Origin: Oscillospiraceae bacterium
GTDB taxonomy: Bacteria; Bacillota; Clostridia; Oscillospirales; Acutalibacteraceae
Direction: 5' to 3'
Length of the DNA: 64,000 nt
Assembly: GCA_015065785.1 (NCBI GenBank)
Contig: SVPR01000001.1
Location: 141,863 to 205,862 of the forward strand
Part shown: positions 35,278 through 45,123 of the stretch, in pieces
How the letters are laid out: every line of letters starts with the position of its first letter
Numbering within the stretch: position 1 is the first letter of the stretch
Notes under the pieces: generated by a model
The model's database searches: none
Told to the model about the DNA's origin: nothing
Seen by the model: the letters and a program-made list of their open reading frames with translations, nothing else
Program-made: the position numbers and the translations under genes

Positions 35278-36528
35278 TTAAATTAAGCCCTCGCTGTCAT
35301 AAAGACAAGCAGTTTCAAGTAAAACTTTTGCACCTACTTCAAGTGCTTCGGGAACAAGTAAATCCGGTGTGTCTAAACGAGTGTGGTAATATCTTGGTGG
35401 TGTCGGGTCCATAGCGGCAAAGCCAGTAGCCTTAATTTTCTTTTGTGTAAATGCCGCCGCATCACAAGCACCTAAATATATTGAAGCATAAGGTAAATCA
35501 TAACCACAGTTTTTAGCAGCTCTCTTCACAAGCTCTTTTGCCTGTTTGTCGTGCTTTAAAGTGCCACTTAAATCTCTGTCATAAACTGCCATATCTTTTA
35601 AATCGCGCATTGTGTCACACGCAATAACAACTGTTTCAATTTCTTTAAGCTCTTTTTCGTGGGTTTCTGCATAATTTTTTGCACCGCGAAGCCCTGCTTC
35701 TTCAGAGCCTGTAAGCATAATTCTTACTTCTGTATTTTCAAGCTCAATGCCATTTTCTTTCATCAATTTTAAAACAGCCATAGCAGCAAGACAACCTGAA
35801 AGATTATCATTTGCACCGGGAACACTTCTTGTGTAGCTCTGGAAGAACAAGAATCCAAAGTATGGGATAACGAATACACAAAGCACAATTCCTACAATAA
35901 AGAAAAATGTGTCAACGCCCTTTGAGGCTGTATCTAAACTGAGATATGTAAAATACTTAATAATACTCGCAAAGCAAACTACAAAAAGACCAACTGCGGC
36001 AGGAATCAAGAATAATTTCATTCCTGTTCCACCCATCAAATAATTTAATGTCCATTCGTATTGAGAATCTGCGTGACCAATAAAAATTATTCTTTTCTTA
36101 ATTTCCCCTTTTGGCTTTTTAGTAGCTATGAGGTTATGTGACGGATGACCTTTAAAAAGTGGGTCAAGAAAGCGCTTATACATCAAAAACTCAAGAACAA
36201 GCGGAATTATTCCTAAAATTGTTAAAAGGAAACCAACTAAAGGATAATTTAACCAATAAAGTATTGTAGCACCTAAAGCCATGGCAACGGTGAACGGAAT
36301 AAAACCCATAAAGGCCTGTCTGTGAACAGTAAACTCTTCAATAGTTATTTCATCAGACCATTCCTTTAAATCTTCACCCATTGATTCCTGTGCTTTTAAT
36401 TCTTCTTTGCTACCAGGCGCTCTTGGACCGATTTCTTCAACTATATCAGTAATTTTTTTAACCATATAATCGACAGTTGAAGAAAAATCAATAGCTTCTT
36501 TTTTACTTTTTTCAAGAATTGTTTTCAT
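35278..36528 (-). CDS. Membrane-anchored M28 family peptidase
   Basis: A 416-aa protein. The N-terminal half contains a peptidase segment (GPRAPGSKEELKAQE) and two hydrophobic helices (about 65-105), a further pair at about 175-225, then the M28 metallopeptidase core: FIGHADSQ (about 150), GANDNLSGCLAAMAVL (about 235-250), TGSEEAGLRGAKNYAE (about 263-278) and CDTMRDLKDM. Aminopeptidase activity is likely; the substrate is unknown. ATG 36528 is used because the TTG at 36543 is part of the TTGGAG ribosome site. It is divergent from the GH95 gene. Confidence 0.82.
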   Translation of the reverse strand: MKTILEKSKKEAIDFSSTVDYMVKKITDIVEEIGPRAPGSKEELKAQESMGEDLKEWSDEITIEEFTVHRQAFMGFIPFTVAMALGATILYWLNYPLVGFLLTILGIIPLVLEFLMYKRFLDPLFKGHPSHNLIATKKPKGEIKKRIIFIGHADSQYEWTLNYLMGGTGMKLFLIPAAVGLFVVCFASIIKYFTYLSLDTASKGVDTFFFIVGIVLCVFVIPYFGFLFFQSYTRSVPGANDNLSGCLAAMAVLKLMKENGIELENTEVRIMLTGSEEAGLRGAKNYAETHEKELKEIETVVIACDTMRDLKDMAVYDRDLSGTLKHDKQAKELVKRAAKNCGYDLPYASIYLGACDAAAFTQKKIKATGFAAMDPTPPRYYHTRLDTPDLLVPEALEVGAKVLLETACLYDSEGLI

Positions 36529-36606
36529 AAAACACCACTCCAAATTAAATACTTACTAAATATAGCATATTCTTCTTCATTTTACAACATTATATTGTTA
36601 AAATCA

Positions 36607-36635
36607 TTGATTTTTACAAAATACTAATGTATAAT
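36607..36635 (+). promoter_or_regulatory. Promoter of the GH95 gene
   Basis: TTGATT (36607-36612), 17-base spacer, TATAAT (36630-36635), about 30 bases before the start codon. Confidence 0.7.
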
Positions 36636-36664
36636 ATGTTAAAAATTTCTTAGTAGGTGTTTTT

Positions 36665-38947
36665 ATGTTGAATGATTCATTGAATTTGTACTACTCATCC
36701 CCTGCAAAAGAGTGGATTGAAGCTTTACCTTTAGGTAACGGTTCAATCGGTGCAATGGTTTTCGGAAAGACTAATACAGAAAAAATCTGTATGAATAGTG
36801 ATACTCTCTGGACAGGTTTCCCAAGAGATACTGCTATTAAAGAAAATACTTACGAAAACTTCTTAAAAGCGAGAGAATTATCGCTTCAGGGTAAATATGA
36901 CGAGGCAGAAGAGCTTATTGAAGCAGAATGCTTAGGTAACTGGACCCAGGCTTATCTTCCTCTTTGCGATATTGATATTAAATTTGAAACAAAGGGTTGT
37001 CGTGCTAAAGAATATAAAAGAATTCTTGATTTAAGCACAGGATTACATACTGTAAGCTACGAAAAAAATGGCGTTTCATTTAAACGAGAAGCTTTTGTTT
37101 CCGCACCTGCTAATGCATTTATTCAAAAATATTCTGCAGATAAGAAGGCTTTAAATTTTAAGCTTTCTCTTTCTACACAGCTCAAGGGTGAATCTTTCGT
37201 AGAAAATGATATATTAATTTTAGACGGTATCTGTCCTTCAGATGAACATGATAATTTAGAATTACTTAACAGATGTGAATTTTACCCGGAAGAAAAAGAG
37301 CAACAAGGTATGAGCTTCAGAGCAGCTGTTAAAGTGATTTCTGATGGTAAGGTATCATACTCCAAAAATTACATAACTGTTGAAAACGCTTCAAAAGCAT
37401 ATATTTTCTTTACAACCGAAAACTCATTTAATGGTTTTGACAAACATCCTGCTCTTGAGGGAAAAGAATATAAAAATGCTTGTCTTGAAATGCTTGAAAA
37501 AGTTTCAGCGATTGATTATAAAGAACTCAAAAAAGCACACACTGATGACTTTTCAGCCCTCTTCTCAAGAGTTTCTCTTGATCTTGGCACTGACAACAAG
37601 GGTGATGTTCCTACTAACAAGCGTTTAATTAAACACGACAAGGGTGCAAAGGATATTGGACTTTATACTCTTATCTTTAACTTTGGCAGATATTTAATTG
37701 TTTCAGGCTCAAGACAAGGTACCCAGGCTACTAACCTGCAGGGTATCTGGAATGATAAATTCAGAGCACCATGGCATTCAAACTACACTGTAAATATCAA
37801 TACAGAGATGAACTACTGGCCTGTTTTAATGTGCAACCTTACTGAATGCAACTTGCCAATTGTTGAATTTGTAAAAGATTTATCTATTACAGGTGAAAAA
37901 ATCGCTCAGAAGCGTTACCACGCCCGTGGCTTCTGTGTTCACCACAATGTTGACTTGTGGCGTCACGCAGACTGTGTTGCAGGTTCTTCACAATGGGCAT
38001 TCTGGCCAATGGCTGGTGGTTGGCTCTGTGAGCACATTTATAACCATTATCTTTACACTAACGACAAAGCATTCTTAAAAGAAACAGGTTACCCTGTTAT
38101 GAAAAAAGCGGCAGAATTCTTCCTTGATATGCTTGTAAGTGACAAAGATGGTTATTTGATTTGTGCACCTTCAACTTCTCCGGAAAATGATTTCCACTTC
38201 AATAAAAAGCATGTTTCTGTAAGTGCCACTTCAACAATGACAATGGCAATTATTAAAGAGCTTTTCCAGAATGTTCTTAAAAGTGCCAAAGTTCTTAACA
38301 TCAGTGATGATTTTACAAACGAGGTTGAAGCTGCTTTAAATAAGCTTTTACCATTCAAAACAGGCTCACAGGGTGAACTTTTAGAGTGGTATGAAGAACA
38401 AGAAGCGGTTGACCCACACCACAGACACAAATCACATCTCTACGGTCTTCACCCTGCTACACTTATTACCCCTGATGAAACACCTGAGCTTGCAGCCGCT
38501 TGTAAAAAATCACTTGAATTACGCGGTGACAATGGCACAGGCTGGAGCTTAGGCTGGAAAATTAATATGTGGGCAAGACTCTGGGATGGCGACCACGCAT
38601 TAAAGCTTCTTGACTTACAATTAAGACCAGTTTTACCAAAGCAAGTCAGATATCACGGTGGCGGAACTTATCCAAACCTCTTCGATGCTCACCCACCATT
38701 CCAGATTGATGGCAACTACGGTTGCACAAGCGGTATTTGTGAAATGTTACTTCAATCAAGAGAAGGCAAAATCTTCTTACTCCCTGCTCTTCCATCATCA
38801 TGGAAAAACGGTAAGGTTAAAGGTCTTAAGGCTGTTGGTAATGTAACTGTTGATATTGAATGGAAAGACGGTAAACTTTCTGAATATAAATTAGATGGCG
38901 ATATTTCAGATATTGATGTTATATACAACGGTGAAATTTTAAAATAA
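36665..38947 (+). CDS. GH95 family glycoside hydrolase (alpha-L-fucosidase-type)
   Basis: A 760-aa protein of family GH95, whose members remove alpha-1,2-L-fucose or alpha-L-galactose from glycans such as host mucin or plant xyloglucan. It begins with [20 protein letters not shown] (about residues 17-36); the (alpha/alpha)6 catalytic domain has [10 protein letters not shown] (the N-x-N pair), PSTSPEN (catalytic Glu) and [13 protein letters not shown] (catalytic-region Asp, near 680). There is no signal peptide, so it is intracellular and would need imported oligosaccharides. A transporter is not next to it. It converges on xylA. Confidence 0.93.
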   Translation: MLNDSLNLYYSSPAKEWIEALPLGNGSIGAMVFGKTNTEKICMNSDTLWTGFPRDTAIKENTYENFLKARELSLQGKYDEAEELIEAECLGNWTQAYLPLCDIDIKFETKGCRAKEYKRILDLSTGLHTVSYEKNGVSFKREAFVSAPANAFIQKYSADKKALNFKLSLSTQLKGESFVENDILILDGICPSDEHDNLELLNRCEFYPEEKEQQGMSFRAAVKVISDGKVSYSKNYITVENASKAYIFFTTENSFNGFDKHPALEGKEYKNACLEMLEKVSAIDYKELKKAHTDDFSALFSRVSLDLGTDNKGDVPTNKRLIKHDKGAKDIGLYTLIFNFGRYLIVSGSRQGTQATNLQGIWNDKFRAPWHSNYTVNINTEMNYWPVLMCNLTECNLPIVEFVKDLSITGEKIAQKRYHARGFCVHHNVDLWRHADCVAGSSQWAFWPMAGGWLCEHIYNHYLYTNDKAFLKETGYPVMKKAAEFFLDMLVSDKDGYLICAPSTSPENDFHFNKKHVSVSATSTMTMAIIKELFQNVLKSAKVLNISDDFTNEVEAALNKLLPFKTGSQGELLEWYEEQEAVDPHHRHKSHLYGLHPATLITPDETPELAAACKKSLELRGDNGTGWSLGWKINMWARLWDGDHALKLLDLQLRPVLPKQVRYHGGGTYPNLFDAHPPFQIDGNYGCTSGICEMLLQSREGKIFLLPALPSSWKNGKVKGLKAVGNVTVDIEWKDGKLSEYKLDGDISDIDVIYNGEILK

Positions 38948-38954
38948 GAAAAAA

Positions 38955-39005
38955 ATAAAGAGTTAGTTGAAATTGAATCAACTAACTCTTATTTTTATTT
39001 TTTTA
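38955..39005. terminator. Bidirectional terminator between GH95 and xylA
   Basis: Perfect 12-bp stem AGAGTTAGTTGA/TCAACTAACTCT (38959-38970, 38978-38989) with a 7-base loop, T-rich on the plus strand after it and A-rich before it, so it works both ways. Confidence 0.9.
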
Positions 39006-40322
39006 TGAAAAAAGAATTGAATTCATTACACTTTCTAAATATTCTTGTCTGCCACTTTCTACATTTTTAGCATCACCTAAATTTTCAGCATAAGAAGCAA
39101 GTTCTGAAAGTGTAGCGTTACCGCTTATAATCTTTTTACCGATTTCGGTATTGTTGAAAGAAGAATATTTATTCTTAACAAAATCATCAATTCTGCCATC
39201 TTCAATAATTGCAGCAGCCTTTAAAAGACCTAAAGCAAATGTATCCATACCTAAAATGTAAGCGTGGAACATATCCTGGAAGGTGTTACTTGGTCTGCGG
39301 TTTTTAGCATCAAAGTTAAAACCACCTGTAAGACCGCCTGCTTTAATTACTTCATACATACAAAGAGTTGCTTCGTAAACATCAAATGGGAATTCATCAG
39401 TATCCCAACCAAGCAAATAGTCACCCTGGTTAGCGTCAATGCTACCTAACATTCCGTTTATTGCAGAAATTCTTAATTCGTGTTGGAAAGTGTGACCTGC
39501 AAGAGTTGCGTGGTTAGCTTCAATGTTCATCTTGAAGTCTTTATCGAGTCCATATTGACGAAGAAAACCTATTGCAGTAGCGGCATCAAAATCATATTGG
39601 TGCTTCATTGGCTCCTTTGGTTTTGGCTCAATGTAAAAATCGCCGGTAAAACCAATGCTTCTGCCATATTCAACTGCCATTTTCATAAGTCTTGCAATGT
39701 TTTCCTGCTCAAATTTAACATCAGTATTAAGAAGTGTTTCATAGCCCTCTCTGCCACCCCAGAATACATACCCCTTACCACCGAGCTTTACAGTTAATTC
39801 AAGCGCTTTTTTTATTTGTGCAGCAGCAAAGCAATAAACTTCAGCAGAGTTTGTGCTACCCGCACCGTTCATAAATCTTGGGTTTGAGAACATATTAGCA
39901 GTACCCCAAAGGCATTTAATATCTGTACCGTTCATTTTTTCTAATATGTAATCTGTAATTTCATCAAGACGCTTATTTGTTACTTTGATGTCATCAGCTT
40001 CAGGTACAATATCAACATCGTGGAAGCAGAAATATTTAATGCCGAGCTTTTGCATAAACTCAAAGCCTGCGTCAACTTTAGCCTTTGCGTGCTCCATAGT
40101 AGCCTTTTCTGTGCCAAAGGATTTGTCAGCAGTATCTCTGCCAAACATATCAGTACCTGCAGCGCAAAGATTGTGCCACCAAGCCATAGCAAATGGTAAA
40201 TGCTCACTCATTTTTTTGCCAAGCACAAGCTGATCCGGATTATAGAACTTAAAAGCAAAAGGATTTTTGCTATCTTTGCCCTCATATTTTATTTGTGGAA
40301 TATCTTTAAAAATTTCACTCAT
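39003..40322 (-). CDS. xylA: Xylose isomerase
   Basis: Converts D-xylose to D-xylulose (also glucose to fructose). The 439-aa group II enzyme has [11 protein letters not shown] (about residues 97-107, catalytic His), [17 protein letters not shown] (about 185-201), [18 protein letters not shown] and [18 protein letters not shown], metal-binding blocks of the family. It lies 5 bp after xylB in the xylB-xylA operon, with AAGGAG before the ATG. Confidence 0.98.
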   Translation of the reverse strand: MSEIFKDIPQIKYEGKDSKNPFAFKFYNPDQLVLGKKMSEHLPFAMAWWHNLCAAGTDMFGRDTADKSFGTEKATMEHAKAKVDAGFEFMQKLGIKYFCFHDVDIVPEADDIKVTNKRLDEITDYILEKMNGTDIKCLWGTANMFSNPRFMNGAGSTNSAEVYCFAAAQIKKALELTVKLGGKGYVFWGGREGYETLLNTDVKFEQENIARLMKMAVEYGRSIGFTGDFYIEPKPKEPMKHQYDFDAATAIGFLRQYGLDKDFKMNIEANHATLAGHTFQHELRISAINGMLGSIDANQGDYLLGWDTDEFPFDVYEATLCMYEVIKAGGLTGGFNFDAKNRRPSNTFQDMFHAYILGMDTFALGLLKAAAIIEDGRIDDFVKNKYSSFNNTEIGKKIISGNATLSELASYAENLGDAKNVESGRQEYLESVMNSILFS

Positions 40323-40327
40323 TTAAG

Positions 40328-41803
40328 TCACTCCTTAATGTTTTTATAGAGCTCTTTTATGGCTGGATAAATTTGCCTGAATTTATTATATCGTTCTTCA
40401 TATAAATTTACAAGTTCTTTTTCCGGTGAAACATTATCTTTCACTGAAAGTAGTTTTTTTGCACATTCTTCAACTGAATTAAACTCACCTGCACCCACCA
40501 TAGAAAGCATTACAGAGCCGTAGCCCGGACCCTCTTCAGCATTTGGTATCATAAGCTCTATATTCAAAATATTTGAAAGAATTTTACGCCATAACTTACT
40601 TTTTGCCCCGCCGCCACAAATGTAGCTTGATTTAACATCAATGCCAATTGACTTAGCAACTTCAATATTATCGCGAATAGCAAACGAAACGCCTTCTAAA
40701 ACTGCCAAAAGCATTTGTGAACGGGTTGTATCAGGTCTCAAACCAATAAAAACACCTGTAGCATCAGTATCGTTTATAGGACTTCTCTCGCCCATTAAAT
40801 ACGGCAAGAAGAATAATTCATTTTTACCTAAAAGTGAATTATCAATTTCTTGTTCTAATTTGTTGTAATCAGTTTCAGTGAATATCTTATCACAAATCCA
40901 CTTGTGGCAAGAAGCCGCTGAAAGAATGCAACCCATTAAATGATAGCCACCATCAGCGTGACAGAATGAGTGTAATGCATTATTTTTATCTACACCAAAT
41001 TTATCAGATGAAATAAACACTGTACCTGAAGTACCAAGAGAAATATTGCATTTTCCGTTACCTGAAGTACCTGTACCAATTGCCGCCGCAGCATTGTCCC
41101 CTGCACCTGCAACAACAATAGCTTCACTGATTCCTAATTCATTTGCAACTTCTTTTTTCACATTACCAATTACTTCAAAGCTTTCAAATAATTTAGGCAT
41201 CTGCTCTTCAGCTATGGAGCAAATATCAAGCATTTCTTCGGACCAGCATTTGTTTTCTACATCTAAAAGAAGCATACCTGAAGCATCTGAGTAATCACAA
41301 GCGTGAACGCCTGTTAATTTATAGTTTATATAATCCTTCGGAAGCATTATTTTGCTGATTTTTTTGAAATTATCAGGCTCGTTTTCTTTCATCCAGAGAA
41401 GCTTTGGTGCAGTAAAGCCTGCAAATGCAATATTGGCTGTATTTGCAGACAATTTATCTTTACCTATAACAGTATTCAAATATTCAGTTTCTTTAGCGGT
41501 TCTGCCATCATTCCAGAGAATGACATTGCGGATTATGTTATCGTTCTCGTCAAGAACTACAAGGCCGTGCATCTGTCCTGCAACGCCAATACCGTTAACC
41601 TCTTGACCGTTAAACCCATTTAAAAGCTCTGGGATGCCCGTTTTAACTGCATTCCACCATTCATTCGGGTCTTGCTCAGACCAACCTGATTTTGGATAAA
41701 TCACGGGATATTCTTTTGAAATTGAATTAAGAATTTTACCAGCTTCATCTACCAATAAAAATTTAGTAGCAGAAGTGCCTAAATCAATACCTATATACAA
41801 CAA
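40328..41803 (-). CDS. xylB: Xylulokinase
   Basis: FGGY-family kinase phosphorylating D-xylulose. It has the N-terminal phosphate loop YIGIDLGTSATKFLLVD, QMHGLVVLDENDNIIRNVILWNDGRT (about 76-101), GAGDNAAAAIGTG and the C-terminal GGGAKSKLWRKILSNIL (about 395-411). The start is a TTG: two consecutive TTG codons (41803 and 41800) follow GGTGG, so the protein is 490 or 491 aa. A strong promoter lies 35-60 bases upstream, overlapping the 3' end of pnuC. Confidence 0.96.
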   Translation of the reverse strand: MLYIGIDLGTSATKFLLVDEAGKILNSISKEYPVIYPKSGWSEQDPNEWWNAVKTGIPELLNGFNGQEVNGIGVAGQMHGLVVLDENDNIIRNVILWNDGRTAKETEYLNTVIGKDKLSANTANIAFAGFTAPKLLWMKENEPDNFKKISKIMLPKDYINYKLTGVHACDYSDASGMLLLDVENKCWSEEMLDICSIAEEQMPKLFESFEVIGNVKKEVANELGISEAIVVAGAGDNAAAAIGTGTSGNGKCNISLGTSGTVFISSDKFGVDKNNALHSFCHADGGYHLMGCILSAASCHKWICDKIFTETDYNKLEQEIDNSLLGKNELFFLPYLMGERSPINDTDATGVFIGLRPDTTRSQMLLAVLEGVSFAIRDNIEVAKSIGIDVKSSYICGGGAKSKLWRKILSNILNIELMIPNAEEGPGYGSVMLSMVGAGEFNSVEECAKKLLSVKDNVSPEKELVNLYEERYNKFRQIYPAIKELYKNIKE

Positions 41804-41837
41804 ACAACCACCCCGATTTACAAATTTTTATTTCATA

Positions 41838-41866
41838 ATTATATTTCTATTCTGGTAATTTGTCAA
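41838..41866 (-). promoter_or_regulatory. Promoter of xylB-xylA
   Basis: On the minus strand TTGACA (41866-41861), 17-base spacer, TATAAT (41843-41838): a consensus promoter. No xyl operator palindrome was evident next to it. Confidence 0.85.
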
Positions 41867-42576
41867 TATTGAAGTGGATTTTTGCTGGCCTCTTCCTGCC
41901 TTTTCATCATTTTTAACCAGCTGATAAAACCATATAAATCATTGACTAAAAAAACTATAAAACAAATGACAACTGGTATATAAGAGATATCTTTTAAAGA
42001 AGCTAAAAGCCATAGAATAATCAGAATAGTGTCATTTAAAGCATAAGCTAAAGCGAAGAAAGGATTTCTCCTGAAAGCTAAATATGCTGCTATAAAACTT
42101 GTGGTAATTGAAATTGTACTTACTCCTATATTTGATGTGTTAAAATAGACTAAGATAAAATGAAGCACTAAAGTAACAATTGCTGATAAAAATAACATAA
42201 AATACACTTCTTTGACAGTTATTCTGTTTACTGCTACTTCTGATTTTTGGTTACCAAACGGATTTTTTAGCCAGGTAATAAGCGAAAACACTGCCATTGG
42301 TAAAGTCATGCCAAGGTAAGTAATCATTTCACCATAGTATTGAAAAGAAAATGAAATGATTGAATAAATTATTGAGAAAAAAACCATTAAAACCTGTCCG
42401 ATTGGATTTCCTCTTGCGCAAAAAATTAGCGATGTAACTCCAATTATTGATGCAACAAGTGTCAAATAATTCTCTTTATCTAAAATTAGAAATGAAGTTA
42501 TAATTGCAGTTACCGAAAAAGACCAAAGCAACTTTTCAGTTAAACTGAAATATAAGATTAAGTTTTTAATTTTCAT
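41863..42576 (-). CDS. pnuC: PnuC-like nicotinamide riboside/NMN transporter
   Basis: A 237-aa protein with seven or so membrane helices. VASIIGVTSLIFCARGNPIGQVLMVFFSIIYSIISF (about 37-72) and LAYALNDTILIILW (about 182-195) with FLVNDLYGFISW near the end are PnuC features; the N-x-x-G/W positions line the vitamin pore. The family takes up nicotinamide riboside or, for relatives, riboflavin or thiamine. ATG 42576 is chosen (AGGAG at 42583-42587). A terminator-like hairpin lies directly upstream of this ribosome site. Confidence 0.82.
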   Translation of the reverse strand: MKIKNLILYFSLTEKLLWSFSVTAIITSFLILDKENYLTLVASIIGVTSLIFCARGNPIGQVLMVFFSIIYSIISFSFQYYGEMITYLGMTLPMAVFSLITWLKNPFGNQKSEVAVNRITVKEVYFMLFLSAIVTLVLHFILVYFNTSNIGVSTISITTSFIAAYLAFRRNPFFALAYALNDTILIILWLLASLKDISYIPVVICFIVFLVNDLYGFISWLKMMKRQEEASKNPLQY

Positions 42577-42590
42577 AAACAACTCCTATT

Positions 42591-42645
42591 AAAAAAGCAC
42601 TCGTTTCATACATCTTCAAAGACCTAACGATGTATAAACGAATGC
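42591..42645 (-). terminator. Long terminator/attenuator hairpin abutting the pnuC ribosome site
   Basis: On the minus strand GCATTCGTTTATACATC pairs with GATGTATGAAACGAGTGC (one wobble, one bulge), followed by TTTTTT. The T-run ends only 3 bases before the pnuC AGGAG. It can end the trpB-TSUP transcript or attenuate pnuC. Confidence 0.8.
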
Positions 42646-42686
42646 TTGTTTTCTAAAAGAACATTCACTACCCGGTGGCAGTTAAT

Positions 42687-43475
42687 TTATATTAAATTCC
42701 TTGTAATATTAAATATTGTAAGACCAAGTACAACAAGTTGAATTAAATTGAATGCTTTTTCAACAGTTTTTTCAGTACATTTTTTGTTAAAATAAGCACC
42801 AACAAAACCACCGATAATTGCCGCAACAACCATTACAGGTGTAACTGATAAATCAAATTCATTAAAGCCGGTTGTTAATGCAACTGTTGTAAGCTTTGAA
42901 ATCTGCGCGAAAAGAATTGTAATTAAAGAACAAACGGTTGCTGTTTTTGTTGAGTAAGAAAAAAGATAAATTATAAGTGCTACATTTATAGGTCCTCCAC
43001 CAATTCCAAGGAATGATGAACAAAAGCCTAAAAATATACCAACAGCAAGTGAAACAGGAATGCCTTTCAGCTCTTTACTTTTAATTTTACTTTTGTTTTT
43101 CATATAAATGAAAACACAGAGAATTAAAATTGCAAGAACAATATTCTGCACCACTGTAACATAAGCGTTTACATTTAGCAAATCAACTATAGCCTTTAAT
43201 ACATTTTCACCAATTATGCCACCGGCAACTGAGCCGATTGCTAAAGGAATTGCAGTATCAAACGGAATTTTTGTTTTAGTCTTAATTTGTTTTAATATTG
43301 AAACAATAGCCATTGAAAAAACTGTGATTGAAGCCATCAAACCAATTGATTGAACAGAGAAGTCACCCATAACATCCATAATTGGTTTTATGATTACTCC
43401 CCCACCCATTCCTGTGAGTGAGCCGACACTGGTAGCAAAAAGTGTTAAGAGAAAATATAAAATATAATTCAACAT
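42687..43475 (-). CDS. TSUP (TauE/SafE) family transporter
   Basis: A 262-aa membrane protein with eight predicted helices in two related halves; VGSLTGMGGGVIIKPIMDV (about 17-35) and GFCSSFLGIGGGPINVALIIYL (about 151-172) are the two repeats that define TSUP carriers (sulfite, sulfonate or other organic anions). The substrate is unknown. Its ATG follows the trpB stop with no spacer, so it is translated with trpB and controlled by the tRNA-Trp T-box. That suggests a substrate linked to tryptophan or its aromatic precursors. Confidence 0.85.
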   Translation of the reverse strand: MLNYILYFLLTLFATSVGSLTGMGGGVIIKPIMDVMGDFSVQSIGLMASITVFSMAIVSILKQIKTKTKIPFDTAIPLAIGSVAGGIIGENVLKAIVDLLNVNAYVTVVQNIVLAILILCVFIYMKNKSKIKSKELKGIPVSLAVGIFLGFCSSFLGIGGGPINVALIIYLFSYSTKTATVCSLITILFAQISKLTTVALTTGFNEFDLSVTPVMVVAAIIGGFVGAYFNKKCTEKTVEKAFNLIQLVVLGLTIFNITRNLI

Positions 43476-44693
43476 TTATCTTATACCGTACTTTTCAATG
43501 ATATAATCCATATCCTTATCGCCTCTGCCTGAAAGATTGATAAGAATTGAGCCTCTTCCCATTTCCTTTGCGAGCTTCATACCGTAAGCAACTGCGTGTG
43601 CACTTTCAATTGCAGGAATAATACCCTCAAGTCTTGAAAGTGTAAAGAAAGCATCAATTGTTTCTTCATCGTTAATAACATCATATTTAATTCTGCCGAG
43701 GTCATGTAAAAATGCGTGTTCAGGGCCAGAGGAAGGATAATCAAGACCGCTTGCAACTGAATAAACAGGAGCAGGCTCGCCATTTTCATCTTTAAGCATA
43801 ATACTGTTAAAGCCGTGCATAATGCCCTCAGTACCATATTTAAGACTTGCGGCATGGTCACCAAGAGTTGTGCCTCTGCCTAAAGGCTCAATACCATAAA
43901 TATCAACCGGGTCATTTAAGAATCCTGAGAAAATGCCCATAGCATTAGAACCACCACCAACACAAGCAACAACTGCGTCGGGAAGCTCACCTGTCATACC
44001 AATAAATTGCTCTCTTGCTTCAACACCGATTACACTCTGGAAATCACGCACCATCAATGGAAACGGATGTGGACCTAAAACAGAGCCAATGCAATAAATT
44101 GCATCTTTATATTCATTCATATAAGCATTAAAAGCCGCGTCAACCGCCTCTTTTAGTGTTTGTAAGCCCTCTGTCACCTCAATAACATTTGCGCCTAAAA
44201 TCTTCATTCTCGCAACATTTGGTGCTTGCTTTTTAATGTCAACTGCACCCATATAAATATCACATTGAAGTCCGAAATATGCGGCTGCAGTCGCAAGTGC
44301 AACGCCATGCTGACCAGCCCCTGTTTCTGCAATAACCTTTTTCTTGCCCATATATTTTGCTAAAAGAGCTTCACCCATACAGTGATTTAATTTATGAGCA
44401 CCTGTGTGGTTTAAATCTTCTCTTTTAACATAAAGCTGAACATTACCAAGACTTTCAGAAAGTCTTTCTAAATGTGAAATTGGTGTAGGTCTTCCCTGGA
44501 AGTCGTGACGGATTCTACGAAGCTCACTGATAAACTTACTTGATTTGCAAATTGTAAAGTAAGCTTCTGTAATTTCTTCCATTGCTTTTTTTAATTCAGG
44601 TGAAACATAAGCTCCGCCGTATTTTCCGAAATATCCGTCTTTATCAGGATAATTTTTAAAATAAGTTTCAAAATCAATATTGTTTAATATCAT
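43476..44693 (-). CDS. trpB: Tryptophan synthase beta chain
   Basis: PLP enzyme joining indole and serine to tryptophan. The 405-aa protein has [15 protein letters not shown] near residue 20, the PLP lysine in [21 protein letters not shown] (about 82-102), [17 protein letters not shown] (about 108-124) and phosphate loop [10 protein letters not shown] (about 230). ATG 44693 is used; the TTG 44708 lies inside the TTGGAGG ribosome site. No trpA or other trp genes are adjacent, so it may use free or imported indole, or trpA may be elsewhere. A tRNA-Trp T-box leader controls it. Confidence 0.95.
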   Translation of the reverse strand: MILNNIDFETYFKNYPDKDGYFGKYGGAYVSPELKKAMEEITEAYFTICKSSKFISELRRIRHDFQGRPTPISHLERLSESLGNVQLYVKREDLNHTGAHKLNHCMGEALLAKYMGKKKVIAETGAGQHGVALATAAAYFGLQCDIYMGAVDIKKQAPNVARMKILGANVIEVTEGLQTLKEAVDAAFNAYMNEYKDAIYCIGSVLGPHPFPLMVRDFQSVIGVEAREQFIGMTGELPDAVVACVGGGSNAMGIFSGFLNDPVDIYGIEPLGRGTTLGDHAASLKYGTEGIMHGFNSIMLKDENGEPAPVYSVASGLDYPSSGPEHAFLHDLGRIKYDVINDEETIDAFFTLSRLEGIIPAIESAHAVAYGMKLAKEMGRGSILINLSGRGDKDMDYIIEKYGIR

Positions 44694-44705
44694 AATTGTT
44701 TCCTC

Positions 44706-44740
44706 CAAGATAAAAAGTAAATAAAATAAAAGTTATCTTG
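44706..44740 (-). promoter_or_regulatory. Hairpin next to the trpB ribosome site
   Basis: On the minus strand CAAGATAA (44740-44733) and TTATCTTG (44713-44706) pair perfectly over a 19-base loop. The stem's last G is the first G of GGAGG (44706-44702). It could limit ribosome access to trpB. Confidence 0.5.
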
Positions 44741-44768
44741 ATTTACGCCATCGTTTAGTTAATAACAT
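44733..44768 (-). CDS. Putative 11-codon leader peptide with one Trp codon
   Basis: Reads MLLTKRWRKSR then TAA, with AGAGAGG 8 bases before its ATG. It lies between the T-box terminator and the trpB ribosome site. Its last codons and stop are in the 5' arm of a hairpin next to the trpB GGAGG. It could be a regulatory leader; chance is not excluded. Confidence 0.35.
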   Translation of the reverse strand: MLLTKRWRKSR

Positions 44769-44795
44769 AAGCTATTCCTCTCTTTAGCCAAGGAA

Positions 44796-45070
44796 ATAAA
44801 AAAGCCCTTGACAGAATTTAATAAACTGTCAAGGACGAATTGTTAAATCCGCGGTGCCACCTTGAATTCATAGTAAAACTATGCACTTTAGGGTACTATC
44901 ATACCTTTGGTAATTAACGCATACCAGGCGTTGCAGAATACTTTGCGTAAAACGCATTTGACTGCACCCTCCGCGGTCCATTTGACAACTTGTTTCTTAC
45001 CTGACTTTCAGCAACACAGGCTCTCTGTAAAGGCATAATTGCCGTTATCTCCGCATCAACGGTTTATTTT
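44796..45070 (-). promoter_or_regulatory. T-box riboswitch, specifier UGG (tRNA-Trp)
   Basis: The T-box sequence AAGGTGGCACCGCGG is at 44863-44849 on the minus strand, followed by a terminator (CCTTGACAG/CTGTCAAGG, 44834-44805) and a TTTTTT run. Stem I features upstream include AGAGAG and GCTGAAAGTCAGG, and the 3' side holds AAATGGACCG, where TGG (44980-44978) is the likely specifier. Uncharged tRNA-Trp should favour read-through into trpB. Confidence 0.95.
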
Positions 45071-45076
45071 TTCTAT

Positions 45077-45105
45077 ATTATACTACCACTATATTCAATT
45101 GTCAA
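45077..45105 (-). promoter_or_regulatory. Promoter of the T-box-trpB transcript
   Basis: On the minus strand TTGACA (45105-45100), 17-base spacer, TATAAT (45082-45077): exact consensus, just upstream of stem I. Confidence 0.9.
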
Positions 45106-45123
45106 GAAAATGCAAATGATTAT

